Source of the DNA: Gautieria morchelliformis
Lineage: Eukaryota; Basidiomycota; Agaricomycetes; Gomphales; Gomphaceae
NCBI GenBank assembly: GCA_015179125.1
Contig: WHVA01000159.1
Span: forward strand, 156,275-220,274
Length of the DNA: 64,000 bases
Reading direction: 5' to 3'
Numbering within the stretch: the stretch's first letter is position 1; the number at the start of each line of letters is the position of its first letter. This document shows, piece by piece, positions 1 through 10,644 of this stretch. The notes beneath the pieces were generated by a model, which did not search any database, was not told the DNA's origin, and saw only the letters and a list, made by a program, of their open reading frames with translations. The position numbers were made by a program, and so were the translations under genes.

Positions 1-974
1 AAATCTCGATACGTAACACTTTTAACCACAATACAATGTTAACATGTGCTGTCATGCCTGCCTTGTGATCATGCAAGACGGCCCAAGCCCAAACTTCAAT
101 CTGACAAAGTTGACGCTGGCCGCGCAGCCCATTGAAGAATGAGGATTGAGAATGGTTGAGGTCTCATTTGCTAATTTATTCGCCAGCAGGTCATAGTACA
201 CGTACAGTATAAATGAGATATATTGATTCCAAATAAGCTTGAATTGAAGAAATACAGAAGACAGCCTATAGCGCAACTACCTCGCTGCTACATCAACCTA
301 CAGCGCTCAATGTACTCTTGTGTGTCCACTACATAGGCCTACAAGACAGCTACATGGGCCTACAGTACCACCGTCAAACTACGGTATGCTACATAAACAG
401 CCAATGTCCTACAGGCCTATAAGTCCTACATGGCCTACATAGGACTGCATGGGACTGTGTATCACCATGCCTTTTTCCTGATGTCCTTAGTTTTCACCCA
501 ACCGCCCACCCTAGAGCAACCCCCCCCTCCCCCACCCCCCAATAACACCACCACGTGTAACATAGACAACCATATGAATTGCCACTTAGAAATAGTAAGC
601 CGCAGCAACAGGCCCAAAAGAACTGCACCAAATCAAATCATCGTATGAGGCACACTCCTAGATATACAGCAGCAGTGATCGCGCATGCGAGCTCCGGTGA
701 AGGAAGCCGGGAAGGTCCCGCCCACCCAAGCGGCGAGCCCCTTCTCCGTGCACCCTCTGAGCTAACGCTCAGTTCTGCCCAACCACGCACAGTGTTGAGT
801 GAAACAGCACTTCTGGCGTGCTGACATAAGGTGATGATGCGTACGAGGCACAAGGAGTCAAAGGTATGGGATGGAAAAGGAGCGCAGCAAAGTACAATGA
901 GCGCCTTGTACTTTGCTGGACAAAAGGACATGTTATAATTAGAATAGCATTTTTTTGTATCTAAGGCGGCACCT
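1..974. other. gene-poor stretch, nothing recognised
   Basis: I see no credible exon here. The open frames are short, lack recognisable motifs and overlap each other on both strands. A C-rich and A/C-rich stretch lies near 515-555. The right edge is the 8-bp target-site duplication of the hAT element. Confidence 0.5.
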
Positions 975-982
975 CTCATTAC

Positions 983-2163
983 TAGGGATGCACACCATGC
1001 CGTACATCCACGGCTGTACGGTGCCGTATTACGGCCACGGCACCCGTACCGTCGAGGGTCTGTGCTCTGTGCCGACGGTACGGTATACGGTTTGATGCCG
1101 TATGATGCCATATTTGTACGGCTGTATACGGTATGTACGGCGATATACGGCATGCACTACTGTTTCAATTTCAGCTCAATTTCAGCTTCAGCTCCTCGAT
1201 GTCGTCTCCTACTCAAGTGCCAAGTGAGTCCGCCATCCACACCTACCAAGTGTACTATGTACTATTTCACGTGACTCCCAGTATCAAGTATGGTCTCATT
1301 GATGCACACACCAAACTTAGCGACTATTATCATAAGTACGACGAATCACCCTTCTATACTTGGGCAGCATGTGCGTCGCCGTTTTGATCATAATACGTGG
1401 TTCTACTGACAATGGTCTAGTACTTGATCCTCGCATCTCTTATGAAGGGATGAAGCTTGATTATGCAGGCGACGAGTCGCTTTCTGAACATCTCGAATCA
1501 TCAAAAAAAATCTGTATGAATACTATGAGGCCCATTATGCGGGCAAACACTCTGCGTCTTCGCAAGTGACTGATCCTGTGCCTGGTCCATCAGCTGAAGC
1601 TTCAGCCCCTCCTCACTCCCCTCCAAAGAATTTTACATTGCGCTTTCAGCGGAAGGCCAAGGCAGCGATCCATGAACTCGATGAATTCTTCAAGCTTCCT
1701 CAAGAGGATTTTGAGGCTTGCAATCCAATCCATTGGTGGATGGGTCGCCGTGCTCAATTCCCCAACTTGTTTTTGCTTGCTCGGGACATTCTCTGTATCC
1801 CCGGTTGCGTACTATGCTGTTATTGGAGTTTTTAGGGCTGACATTGTGACTATCCTAGGATCTGCCATCGCCGTTGAGCGAGTTTTCTCAGGAGGTCGTG
1901 ACACAATCTCATTGCAACATGCAAGGCTTCAGCCTGAAACCATCAAAGTTCTAATGCTCAGCAAAAAAAAAGCTTCATCTTGAACGCGCTCAGTGCAGAG
2001 CTGCAGTACGTCGTTAACATACCATGATTAGATCTTGTATCTACATTTACAATGCTATAATACAACCGTCAACCGTAATACGGACGGCATATGGTCTGCC
2101 GTATCCGTCAACTCGCCGTACATTATACGGCCGTGGCCGTAATACGGACGGTGTGCATCCCTA
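983..2163 (+). mobile_element. deleted hAT-family DNA transposon with perfect 8-bp TSD
   Basis: The element starts TAGGGATGCACACC at 983 and ends with its exact inverse at 2150-2163. It is flanked by the direct 8-bp duplication CTCATTAC at 975-982 and 2164-2171. An 8-bp TSD and TA-rich short TIRs are diagnostic of the hAT superfamily. Both subterminal zones (about 1000-1160 and 2060-2150) are crowded with tacgg/ccgta motifs in both orientations, as expected of transposase-binding subterminal repeats. At 1181 bp the element is far shorter than an autonomous hAT and keeps only the 3' part of the transposase, so it is a non-autonomous internal-deletion derivative. The intact TSD and TIRs suggest a fairly recent insertion. 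Confidence 0.93.
1566..1983 (+). pseudogene. hAT transposase C-terminal (dimerisation) remnant
   Basis: Two open stretches join across a plausible intron (about 1806-1859, GT...CCTAG) to give the hAT C-terminal dimerisation region. The first contains ELDEFFKLPQEDF, NPIHWW and FPNLFLLARDIL. The second contains SAIAVERVFSGGRDTISLQ, the hallmark S-x-x-x-E-R-x-F-S-x-x-R/G block, and ends at a stop at 1981-1983. The N-terminal BED finger and catalytic core are absent, consistent with deletion inside the element. An upstream reading segment (1360-1569) may be a further transposase piece. It cannot encode an active transposase but could be cross-mobilised. Confidence 0.85.
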
Positions 2164-2171
2164 CTCATTAC

Positions 2172-4270
2172 TGTAGATCATCGAAACGACAGACCTCTTC
2201 ACATCTTATTTGTAAGCATCTTCGACCTATACACAGCTTCACCGCATCCGCTGAGCCAGCGCAAGTCGAGACTGGACTTAAATTCCGCAAAATATCGTAG
2301 AGCCATTGGTCGTGCGGCTACAGTATAGGATAGCCCCAGCTACAGTGCACGCTTCGAGCACTTTATGTAATTGATCTTCTCTCTCTCTCTCCGCTTGACG
2401 TAAGTCGAGCTTTAGCTGAGTCGTAACCGGCGGCTCAGATTGATAGACACAAACATCGTATTGTAGCGTACAATAACACCAAAACCACCGCAACCGTCCT
2501 CGGGCTGTCGCGATTGTGGTCACGAAGTCGACAATATAAACCACCTCGATGCCATCGGACACGACGTCTTTGCGAGCGCCACCTCGATCCGATGGATTCT
2601 TACTGAGGCTTGGATCTGACATTAAGAAATCGAATCCAATCAGGCCCACAAGAACCTCCACGGGTCATGCATTCATAGCAAGGTTGGACTATGAAGCGTT
2701 AACTGAGATGCCGCTGTATATGAGGCCAGATATGCCATCTTGAACGAGTAGAGGCACCCCCTCTCACATGCTGTCTCATACGAGCCCTGTGATCTGTGCC
2801 AGACTTGTCCCCATCTCTTTACTCCCTACTTGCTTGTGTTACCGTCAGCCATGGATGTTTCTGGTATGTCGCCGCAAATCATAGTACTTGACAGCCAAGT
2901 GGCAGGGACGAGGTCTGCCGGTAAAGTTCCACCGATCTTTCGCATACATAGGATAGGATATCCAGATATTGATCGGGGTGAATAGCAGGTGCTCTGTCCC
3001 TAGTTATTTTCGACATACTGCTTACATTGGACGCTGAGGTATGCTATCCACTCTGATTTCATTCGTCAACATTGGCCTGAGTCATATTATCTCCAGAGGG
3101 TTTGTATCTGGAGGTTTGGTTGTTCATATGAGGTGCAAGAAGATCCACTGATCGAAGAGCTGCCAGAGCACCGTTGTCACTCACGAAAGGGTGCTATTTT
3201 ACGGGTCGATACCTAGGACTTTTAAACCTCGTGTAAGCAAAAAGCCTTGCATTTCCATATAACAATAAGCGTGGACTAAGGGATGTCACCAGATTGATGT
3301 TCTTAGGTGGGTTACTCGATTCAGAGACAAGTCGCAGATTGTGCTAACTCAAGACAGTTTATGCAAGCGATGCAAGCGACTCTGTTGTAAGTCCGGAATC
3401 AGTGTGGACCATATTAGTCACTGATCGATATGGATTAGTTATCCGTATTCACTCTTTTCAAGTGTTCCAATGACCCTTAGCCATCATGACAGCTGTGCAA
3501 CCTGGAAGTGGTACTTCTTGTGGGTCTTCTGGTGCCGTACTCTACCGTCCAAACTGACCCAGATTTTAGCGGAATAGTTTTAAGCTCTGTGGCATCGTGC
3601 AACGTCCTGCTGGCTCTACGTCTCGACAGTCTCTTCCGCAACACCAGATATTGTGCGCCTATATATATTATGGTTACTCCTGAGCTCCACTTACACGCTC
3701 ATATCACAGTTGCGGTCATAAGCAACTTGTTGGCCACTACTGCTGCCCAGGCCACCTGTGCTGCTGCATGCCTGGACACTAAGCAGGGTACAGAGCTCTG
3801 GGTTACGCCTCTCAACAGGGGGGATGATACCATGTATTCTGACACGGCCAGCTGAGGGGGTGCATTCTATGCATCTCGCAGTTCCATGGTAAGCTGAGCC
3901 ACATTATGACGTTGATGCCATAATAAACTAATGGAGTGATGGTTAGACGCCGAATGTAGTGGTTTGCGTGAAAATACCGATCCATTGGTGTGGGGATGCC
4001 CTGTTGTCCGACTAAGTTTTGCACTTCATCCTCCATACACAGCTATGCACAGAGCTTCGATCGTCGAAGCTCCGACCGTAACCGTCTACTCTTTAACTCT
4101 TTAATTGTCAGTGCCTTCTGCACAGGTTCGCGCGATCCTGGTTTGGTATACATGCACTTGACCATGTTTGCGGGGGTTTCACGTTTCATAATGCTAACCG
4201 TGAAGTCAGAAATGGGGCTTTACTACTTTGTGATAAAAACTAAAAAGGGGTCGACTTGTTTAGGCGCATG
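2172..4270. other. intergenic, no gene recognised
   Basis: No recognisable gene was found. Open frames are short and motif-free. A (CT)n tract lies at about 2374-2391. A minus-strand frame at 3812-4036 has a protein-like composition but matches no family I know and lacks a credible start or splice context. I leave it unassigned. Confidence 0.45.
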
Positions 4271-4321
4271 GAAGACCATGTTAGAGTATTAGTAAGCTGG
4301 TGCGCACCAACCAGGGAGTGA

Positions 4322-4329
4322 CTATATAA
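4322..4329 (+). promoter_or_regulatory. TATA-like box of the Copia leader
   Basis: The sequence ctatataagg lies about 130 bp upstream of the gag ATG at 4453 and just before the two hairpins. This is the expected position for the promoter of a short Copia LTR. It is assigned from motif and position only. Confidence 0.4.
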
Positions 4330-4346
4330 GGCTCGCTAGAATATCA

Positions 4347-4424
4347 TCACCTCAGTGAATCGGAGGTTTACTGAGGTGAGTCTTTCCCATAGACCGACAG
4401 GTTACTTATCATTTGTAACCTGTC
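4347..4424 (+). repeat. two perfect hairpins in the Copia 5' leader
   Basis: Stem 1 pairs 4347-4356 (TCACCTCAGT) with 4370-4379 (ACTGAGGTGA), 10 bp with a 13-nt loop. Stem 2 pairs 4396-4405 (GACAGGTTAC) with 4415-4424 (GTAACCTGTC), 10 bp with a 9-nt loop. Both lie between the TATA-like box and the gag start, so they would be in the 5' untranslated RNA. Retrotransposon leader hairpins can serve in packaging, dimerisation or reverse transcription; which applies here is unknown. Confidence 0.8.
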
Positions 4425-4452
4425 TACTAGCTGCGCTAAGTTGTTTTAGGTT

Positions 4453-5220
4453 ATGGGCCTTGCTGATAGTATTGTACCTCCCAGTGGAATGAAGTCTTTT
4501 TCAGTTCCCAAGCTTGCCCCAGATGGGTCGAACTGGGTAATGTGGAAAACACAGACCAAGGCCACCTTTGCAGCCAACAAGGGCATGCTACGACACCTCG
4601 ATGTCATGGCTCAATTGCCAGCCCCAATCCCTATGTACCCTAGGGATCATGTCCTGGATCAGGATGAAGAGATGCTTGAAAAAGTGGAGAACCATTGGGA
4701 TGACTATAACCAATGGGAAGCTCTGATCACTGCACAGAGTTTTTACAACAATACTAGAGTCCCCCTTGATAGAGGTCCATAAATTGGAGTCAGCAAAGAA
4801 ACTCTGGGATGCAATACGTGCCAAGCACAAGAGTAGAGCACTTACGGTCAAGGTTGACATACACCGTAGAATGTATGAAATGACGTACATGGACAAGTCA
4901 AATGTCTGTACTCACCTCAAGACTCTCATGAAGATGCAGGACCAGTTGGCAGGGATGGATGCAGGTCTTACTGACAACGATCTCGTCATGGTGATCCTAG
5001 GTTCACTACCAAAAGGATACTGACCGCTAATCAATGCCATCTCACTATCAGCGACTCACACACAAGTCACACTCACCAAAGGGCCATGGAGAAGGCAGAC
5101 ACACTGGCAGCTCTAACACTGTGCAGAGAGACATAGAGTGCTGGACATGCCATAAAAAGGGGCATATAAATGCAGATTGCAAGGGAAAGAAAAAGGAGAA
5201 GGACGGTGATAAGAAAACTT
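4453..5220 (+). pseudogene. gag: Copia Gag (UBN2-like) with zinc knuckle, broken
   Basis: The frame opening at ATG 4453 reads a Copia-type capsid start (FSVPKLAPDGSNWVMWKTQ). It runs to 4782, then continues in another frame from about 4766 (VHKLESAKKLWDAIRAKHKS, later MVILGSLPKGY), showing a frameshift near 4770. A TGA at 5021-5023 interrupts the conserved SLPKGY-x-PLINAI segment where arginine is likely, and the frame then stays open. A CCHC knuckle (CWTCHKKGHINADC) follows near 5140-5175 in a third frame. Gag would form the particle and bind RNA. At least two frameshifts and one nonsense codon make this a pseudogene. Confidence 0.85.
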
Positions 5221-6119
5221 TACCTTGCTCATGTGTGAACCAACTCTTGTGCTCGACCCTCCACTTGTACCTCCACCTTCATCAAGAACAGGAACATCAC
5301 TCATGAGTTGAGACCATCAACTCTCTTTACTCTGAACCTGTGGAATTCCTGAGCCTGTTGGCGAATTCCTCTCAAGGAGTGCCTTTGCCAATGAGGGGAT
5401 CATTGATCTCAGATAACCCTCCCTCATCACTTCGGACGATTTTGTTGAGTGTTGTCAAGGCTATGCTTCAACTGTAGACTTGGGGTTTACCCATTGTGTA
5501 CCCCCACTTTGTACTAGTAGTAGTCTGGTACTCTTCACCAACTATGTAGTCACTTCATACGTGGACTTATTGGTTCACTGCATTTGGGTGTCTCAAATTC
5601 ATTGAGACCTGCTATTAAACCCTAAAAGAACCAATCCTGACAACTATTCTGCAGCATGCATGGGACTGCCCTTGGCCACCACCCACATGCTGGGGAACTC
5701 TTCTTGCTTGCACTACTAATGGAAGCTGCTCTTCACTGTGAAAAAGACACCAAGGCGTCCTTCCAGTGGGGACATAGCTCATACAATGCTGGTGTGGCCA
5801 ATCTGGGGCCACACCAGTGTCGGGTGGGATGCGGCACACAGCTAGGGGACACACCACATCCAGTGGGATGCAGGCGTGCCGCTTTCAGCCCGCACGGTGC
5901 TGGTGGCCAATCTGGGGCTGCACAATGCAGTATATTTGTCCTTGCCCCTCCCCTCCCTCCCTTGCCACCCCCATCCATGACTGTCAGTCGTCGTCTGCAC
6001 ACTGACCTAGGACACATCTGCGCTGAGGACATGATGCACCACGTGCACACTCTAGGTCTGCATTCAGCGGCGCATGTCCTGCTGAGTGTGCTGTGCCAGT
6101 GCTGCACTCCCTGTAGTTG

Positions 6120-7636
6120 AGCGTGGAAAGCAGCAGTGTGCATGGGGCCATGGGAGATCACACCCATGCATGTCCTTTTTGGATTAAGGTGTTAATTAGT
6201 GCCTTTCAACAAGTAGAATCTATTGCTCAGTGACTGAAACCACTGTGTTCGCCCCTCTTCTATGTGCTGACTAAGCCTTTCGAGGCGCGTCCAGCACTGA
6301 TGAATGAGAGTCACGTGACCATGTCGACAGAAGAACGGTGTCGATCCAAGGGATAACCAAATCAAAAGCGTTCGCTTTTAAGGTAGTGTAGAGTAAACAG
6401 TGATAGTAGACCCTCGACGAAGATTTGGAATAAACTATCAAGATCTGAGCTCTGTAGCTATCAAACAAGACTACAGTAATTTCAGGAGGCAGAATAATCG
6501 ATTCTGGATGATTTCGTTCATACATTTGTACTAGCTATTTATACTATGTTGATAGTAACTACTAGTGTTCAAGATATTGGACGGATGGGTCGAAAAACTA
6601 CTTGTAACTAAGGGGTGACTAATTTATAGTCATAAAGTCATGGGGTGATGGGGATGGTGTTAGGATTGTCTGGGCTGTGGAATAGAGATCTGTACCTAGT
6701 ATACAAAGCCCCTGTTCACATGATGTTAAGATAGTAATCAGTCAGACGTGTCATGGGGTTCAAATAGAAAAATGAAGCTGAGTTTACCCTGCCCAGCATA
6801 AATGCTGGGCTTGGAGATGGGGCCGCTGTCTCTGTGCCCTTTCTGTAGGGCAGCTGATTGAGTATGTATACTGCAGGTGACATTCTCAGGTCGCTCCACA
6901 GCATGCTGTACTCCTGCGCAGTCTATTGTCCTCTGCGGCGTTTGGTGCCCGCACCCCTCGGTGCCTATGGCCTGGCGCCTGTCGACGTCATGGCCAATGC
7001 CATCACTCGATAGGCGCGCCATCCCTGATCGACCGCATGTGGTCGATGCTCGAACTTCTGTACATTACCCGATCTATGGGTAATATAGCATGTCGTAAAT
7101 TCATGTGATCGTCGTCTGCGCCGACGTCTATTATAAATGTCATTTCTGTTTCTTTTGATCTTTTTCTTTTCTTTTCTTTCTTTATTAGTTTCTTTTATAT
7201 ATAAGTGATTTGAAATGGAATAGTTGCGTTTATCACAACAGTCCTGACTGTGCTGCCGATTCGGTGCCCCAGCACATGCGATGGTGGATTGTGTGCAGAT
7301 GCACACGTCTGTGACGGAGTACCAGGATGTCACTCATTTTTGGTGAGTGCCACCATTCTTATTTTGACATGTTCTTAACATTCACACAGGTACAAAAACC
7401 ACATGCTCTCCAGACACCCAGATTGTCAAGGAGTTGACATCCAGCATCCAGTTTCTGCACAGGCACACACATACAGATCATGCACAATTTTCAATAGGAG
7501 GTGGTCAATGGTCAGGAAGGAAAAGTCAAAGGCAGCTGGTGGCCTGTGATTGTGCAATTATAACATGTGTTCAGAGCACATTCAACTGATATTATTACTA
7601 TCTATTAATATCTGATTACATGTTTTGCTTGAATTA
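6120..7636. other. intergenic, no gene recognised
   Basis: No confident gene was found. A GC-richer block at about 6860-7110 contrasts with its AT-rich surroundings and might be an exon relic, but no family was recognised in any frame. A pyrimidine-rich tract (ctttttcttttcttttctttc) lies at about 7160-7182. Confidence 0.4.
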
Positions 7637-7790
7637 GTGATGGGCATGGCCTGGCTTGGCCTGAAAGCCATGGCTTTGGCCTGGCTCGTGCTGGCTTTGG
7701 CTTGCGAAATACTGAGCCAGGCTGTTAGCACTTGGCCTGGCTTGGCTCGGGCTTGGCCTTGGCTTGGGCCATGGCCTGTTGGTGGGATAG
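7637..7790 (+). repeat. degenerate GGCTTGGCC-type repeats, possible hAT-like terminus
   Basis: A start resembling TAGTGATGGGCATGGCC is followed by about 130 bp of degenerate ggcttggcc/ggcctggc units. Fungal and plant hAT elements often begin TAG(T/G)GATGGGCA and have such subterminal repeats. I found no inverse end or TSD nearby, so this would be a single orphan end. Confidence 0.4.
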
Positions 7791-7931
7791 ATTAGTAAGG
7801 TTAATAACTGTGATATATATACTATTACCTTGTGAAACACTTGCATATGCCTGCGAAGTGTGGAATCATTGTGTGACTTTCCGTAGAGCTAAATTCCTAA
7901 ATTCTACATTCTAAACATCGCAGAACATCGA

Positions 7932-8337
7932 TGTTACGACCGTGTAGTTCTGATTTCCGCCACTCAGTTCCGCACATATTCCGACCCTCCGATAGTTCCA
8001 ATATTCCGCCCCTTGTTTTACTTCCTTGTTCTTTCGACTCTATTACTTGGACTCACTGGACTCGCTTCACAGTACAGCAAGACCATATGTCCGGTCCACC
8101 TTGTAGTTTCATTGACAGATATGTTTTCCGACCCCTTGTTCTTTTGCCATTGTTTTACCTTACCCTGAATCCCCCTTGTAGTCCCCTTGTTCCCAATTAG
8201 TTAGTTACCACATATGTCTATCCGACTTCCGCTCTCTCCAGAATTTGCTTAGTACTACCTCATTACATGTTGTCTCAGCTCTTTGTATAAAAGCCTCTCA
8301 TGTATGTCTGTTATTCTGCAATCAGATAATGGCCTTC
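7932..8337 (+). mobile_element. 5' part of a family B LTR, cut by the family A LTR
   Basis: The stretch starts TGTTACGACCG and contains a TATAAAA box at about 8285-8292. It matches the reverse complement of the complete 680-bp LTR at 54801-55480, sharing the start, the cggaa/ttccg clusters, the TATA region and the tctgcaatcagataat block. Similarity ends at 8337, exactly where the family A LTR begins. It is therefore the left portion of an LTR interrupted or recombined at that point. Confidence 0.8.
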
Positions 8338-8809
8338 TGTAAGGGCAACCCTGGCTGATTGTGGAGATCACACTACCACACAACTGACAAGGGGAAATCC
8401 AAAGTATGTATAAATGAACAAAGTATACAAGAAAGGGGATTCTCACCTGACAAGGGGAAATCCAAAGAGAAAACTCTAAGGACCCCCAATGTCAGCAAGC
8501 CTGTATTATACTATGCTGCGCAGCCAGGGACAACACTTGGCACCCACCATCAACCCTGCATCTCCCTGACCTCCTTGACCATTGATTGACCCTTGATGCC
8601 ACCTATTACGTGAGTCGCTTGATTTCCGATACTGTTCCAAGAGCGGAAGTTGGAAATTGAAGTGGAACTGGCAAAGCGAACAGAACTGGTGGAAGTTCTC
8701 CCAGAAGCGGGATCACTTCCGAAAGTGGAGGTGGAGATGGAATCGGAACCGGAACCGGAGTCGGAAATGGAGTCGGAACTGGGAATGGAAAACAGGGTGT
8801 CCCCTGACA
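8338..8809 (-). repeat. family A LTR 1 (3' LTR of A1)
   Basis: This is a 472-bp TG...CA repeat. It matches the LTRs at 14036-14517, 16559-17048 and 59564-60031. The proximal half is packed with cggaa/cggaac motifs. It differs from the other copies in the predicted transcript-start block (aaaactct instead of aaaagtct). Confidence 0.92.
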
Positions 8810-8821
8810 TCACCCCCCTCT
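8810..8821 (-). promoter_or_regulatory. polypurine tract of A1
   Basis: On the minus strand AGAGGGGGGTGA immediately precedes the 3' LTR (TGTCAGGG). This is the expected position of the plus-strand primer for reverse transcription. The final TGA is also the pol stop codon. Confidence 0.75.
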
Positions 8822-10644
8822 AGCGTGCTGCGTCCTCGAAGCACGGGACACGAGGGATTGAAATGCCAGTGAGTGGATTCGGCAAGGGGCACCAGGGTGT
8901 GTCCTATAGAACTCGTGGAGTTTGTCCGGAGCGGAGACATCTTGCTCCAGGACCCACGAATTATCCTCATACCCATACCCTTCCCATTTCACGAGGAATT
9001 GGAGTTGTCCTCGCACAAACCGGCTGTCCAGGATCCATTCTGCCACATAGTGCTCTTCCCCATCTACAATTTCCGGTGGCGGTGGCGGACGAGCCTTCCG
9101 ACCTGGAATTGGGTCCTCAAGCGTAGGGAGTAACTTCACCACGTTGAAGACGGGGTGGAGGCGGGACATGGGCATCAGAAGTCGGAGGCGGTATGCATTC
9201 CGTCCAACCCTCCGCATCACTGTGAAGGGCCCAAGGTAGCGGTGGGCAAGCGTCTGAGAAGGGCATGTGGTGTGGATGTCACTTGCATCTAAATACACCT
9301 TGTCTCCAACTTGGTACTCTGGGGCAGGAACCCAGTGTTGGTTGTAGTACCTTGCCATGTCATCCTTGGCCTTCACAAGGGCCGACTTGGCTTCTGAAAG
9401 GGTGGAGTCCATGCGGTCTCGGAACTCATTGACTGTCTTGAGTCGGGACTCTGCCTGGCATGGCTCGAAGCCCATCCGCGGGTGTCGTGCGGAGTCAAGC
9501 ATGAAGGGAGTCTGTTGTGTGGCGGAATGTATGTGGTTGTTGTATTGGAATTCCACCAGTGGAAGTAACTCATCCCAGTCATCCTGCCTCTCATTAACAA
9601 AGAGGCAGAGATATTGCTCCAACTCCTGATTGACCCATTCCGTCTGTCCGTCACCCTGTGGATGGTACGCTGTGGTGGTAGCCAGCTTTATGCCGAGCAG
9701 GCGGTAGAGCTCCCAAGTCAGTTCTGCGACAAACTGCGGACCTCGGTCGGAAACAACTTGCTTTGGGAGCCCATGCAACTTCCAGACATGTGCAAGGAAC
9801 ATGCGGGCCGCTCCGAGGGCTGTGATCATCGTGTGCGTCAGAATGAAGTGGGACACCTTGCTTACTGAGTCCACGACGTTCATGATCGTGTCGTAGCCAT
9901 GAGACTCTGGGAGTTCAACAATCAAGTCGACACTGATGGTGTCCCAGCGGGATTCGGGAATCGGGAGCGGAACAGGTTCTCCGATGGGAGGATGTCGTTG
10001 CGCTTTGGTTCGGAGACAAAGGTCACATGTCTTCACGTACTGTCCAATGTAGTGGGACATCTGAGGCCACCAGTAGTTCTGAGCCACTAACTCCAGCGTC
10101 TTCCACCTGCCCGCATGCCCAGCAACCCGTGTGTCATGGTGCTGGGACACAATGTGGCGGCAGAGGTCTGCCCGCCTGGAACATAGACCTTGCCTCTGAA
10201 GTGGAGCATCCCATCACGTTCCGACCATTCCGCTGCCCATACAGACCGTGAGTGCCCTTTCCGAAGTTCCTCCTCCACCTTCACCACTGACTCCTCCTTC
10301 TCTCCATTCCGGTACTGCCTCCGGATGTCCCGGACCATTTCCGCTTCCGCACCAACTGCAGTCACTCCTTCGAGGGCGCAGATTGCAAGGAGACTTGGGT
10401 GGAGCAGTGTCATATCAGCGTTGTCTCCGCTTCCGCTTCCATGATCTGCACGGTGGGATAGGGCATCGGGCTTGCCCATGGTGCGGCTGGGGCGGTGGTG
10501 GAGCATGAAGTCGAACCGTGACAGGTGTAGGGACCACCGTGCTTGTCGTCGGTTCAACTTCTTAGACGTACGGAAGTACTCGAGGTTCTTGTGGTCTGTC
10601 CAGATCTCAAAGGGCATAGAGCCCCCTCGAGGAAGTGTCGCCAC
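8810..10644 (-). pseudogene. pol: A1 pol 3' part: RNase H end, integrase, chromodomain
   Basis: The 446-residue frame at 8810-10150 carries a DDE integrase core: VVSDRGPQFVAELTWELY, then AYHPQGDGQTEWVNQELEQY. A C-terminal chromodomain follows (EEHYVAEWILDSRFVRGQLQ, KWEGYGYEDNSW). The upstream frame 10087-10644 holds the RNase H C-terminus ([20 protein letters not shown]), the LSRFDFMLHHRPSRTMGKPD block and the linker. The two overlap in different frames, so a frameshift lies near 10100-10150; the zinc-binding HHCC segment (HHDTRVAGHAG, CDLCLRTK) straddles it. Integrase joins cDNA to host DNA and the chromodomain steers it to marked chromatin. The stop TGA touches the LTR boundary. Confidence 0.9.

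Larger units (their letters stand above)
4278..6117 (+). mobile_element. Ty1/Copia retrotransposon remnant (5' part)
   Basis: A leader with a TATA-like box (4322-4329), two perfect hairpins and a gag frame from 4453 mark the 5' part of a Copia element in plus orientation. After the zinc knuckle (about 5140-5175) the coding signal dissolves. A stretch near 5990-6110 (LHTDLGHICAEDMM) resembles a decayed GAG-pre-integrase motif. I could not define either LTR: the left limit is set at a TGTTAGAG motif and is approximate. No reverse transcriptase or integrase core is visible, so the element is truncated and dead. Confidence 0.6.

Noticed and set aside
638..1153. 171-residue minus-strand open frame
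   Set aside because: It runs across the left end of the hAT element and its subterminal repeats, and has no recognisable motif.
5733..6167. 144-residue minus-strand frame in the Copia remnant
   Set aside because: It is antisense to the better-supported Copia direction and consists of Pro/His/Cys-rich low-information sequence.
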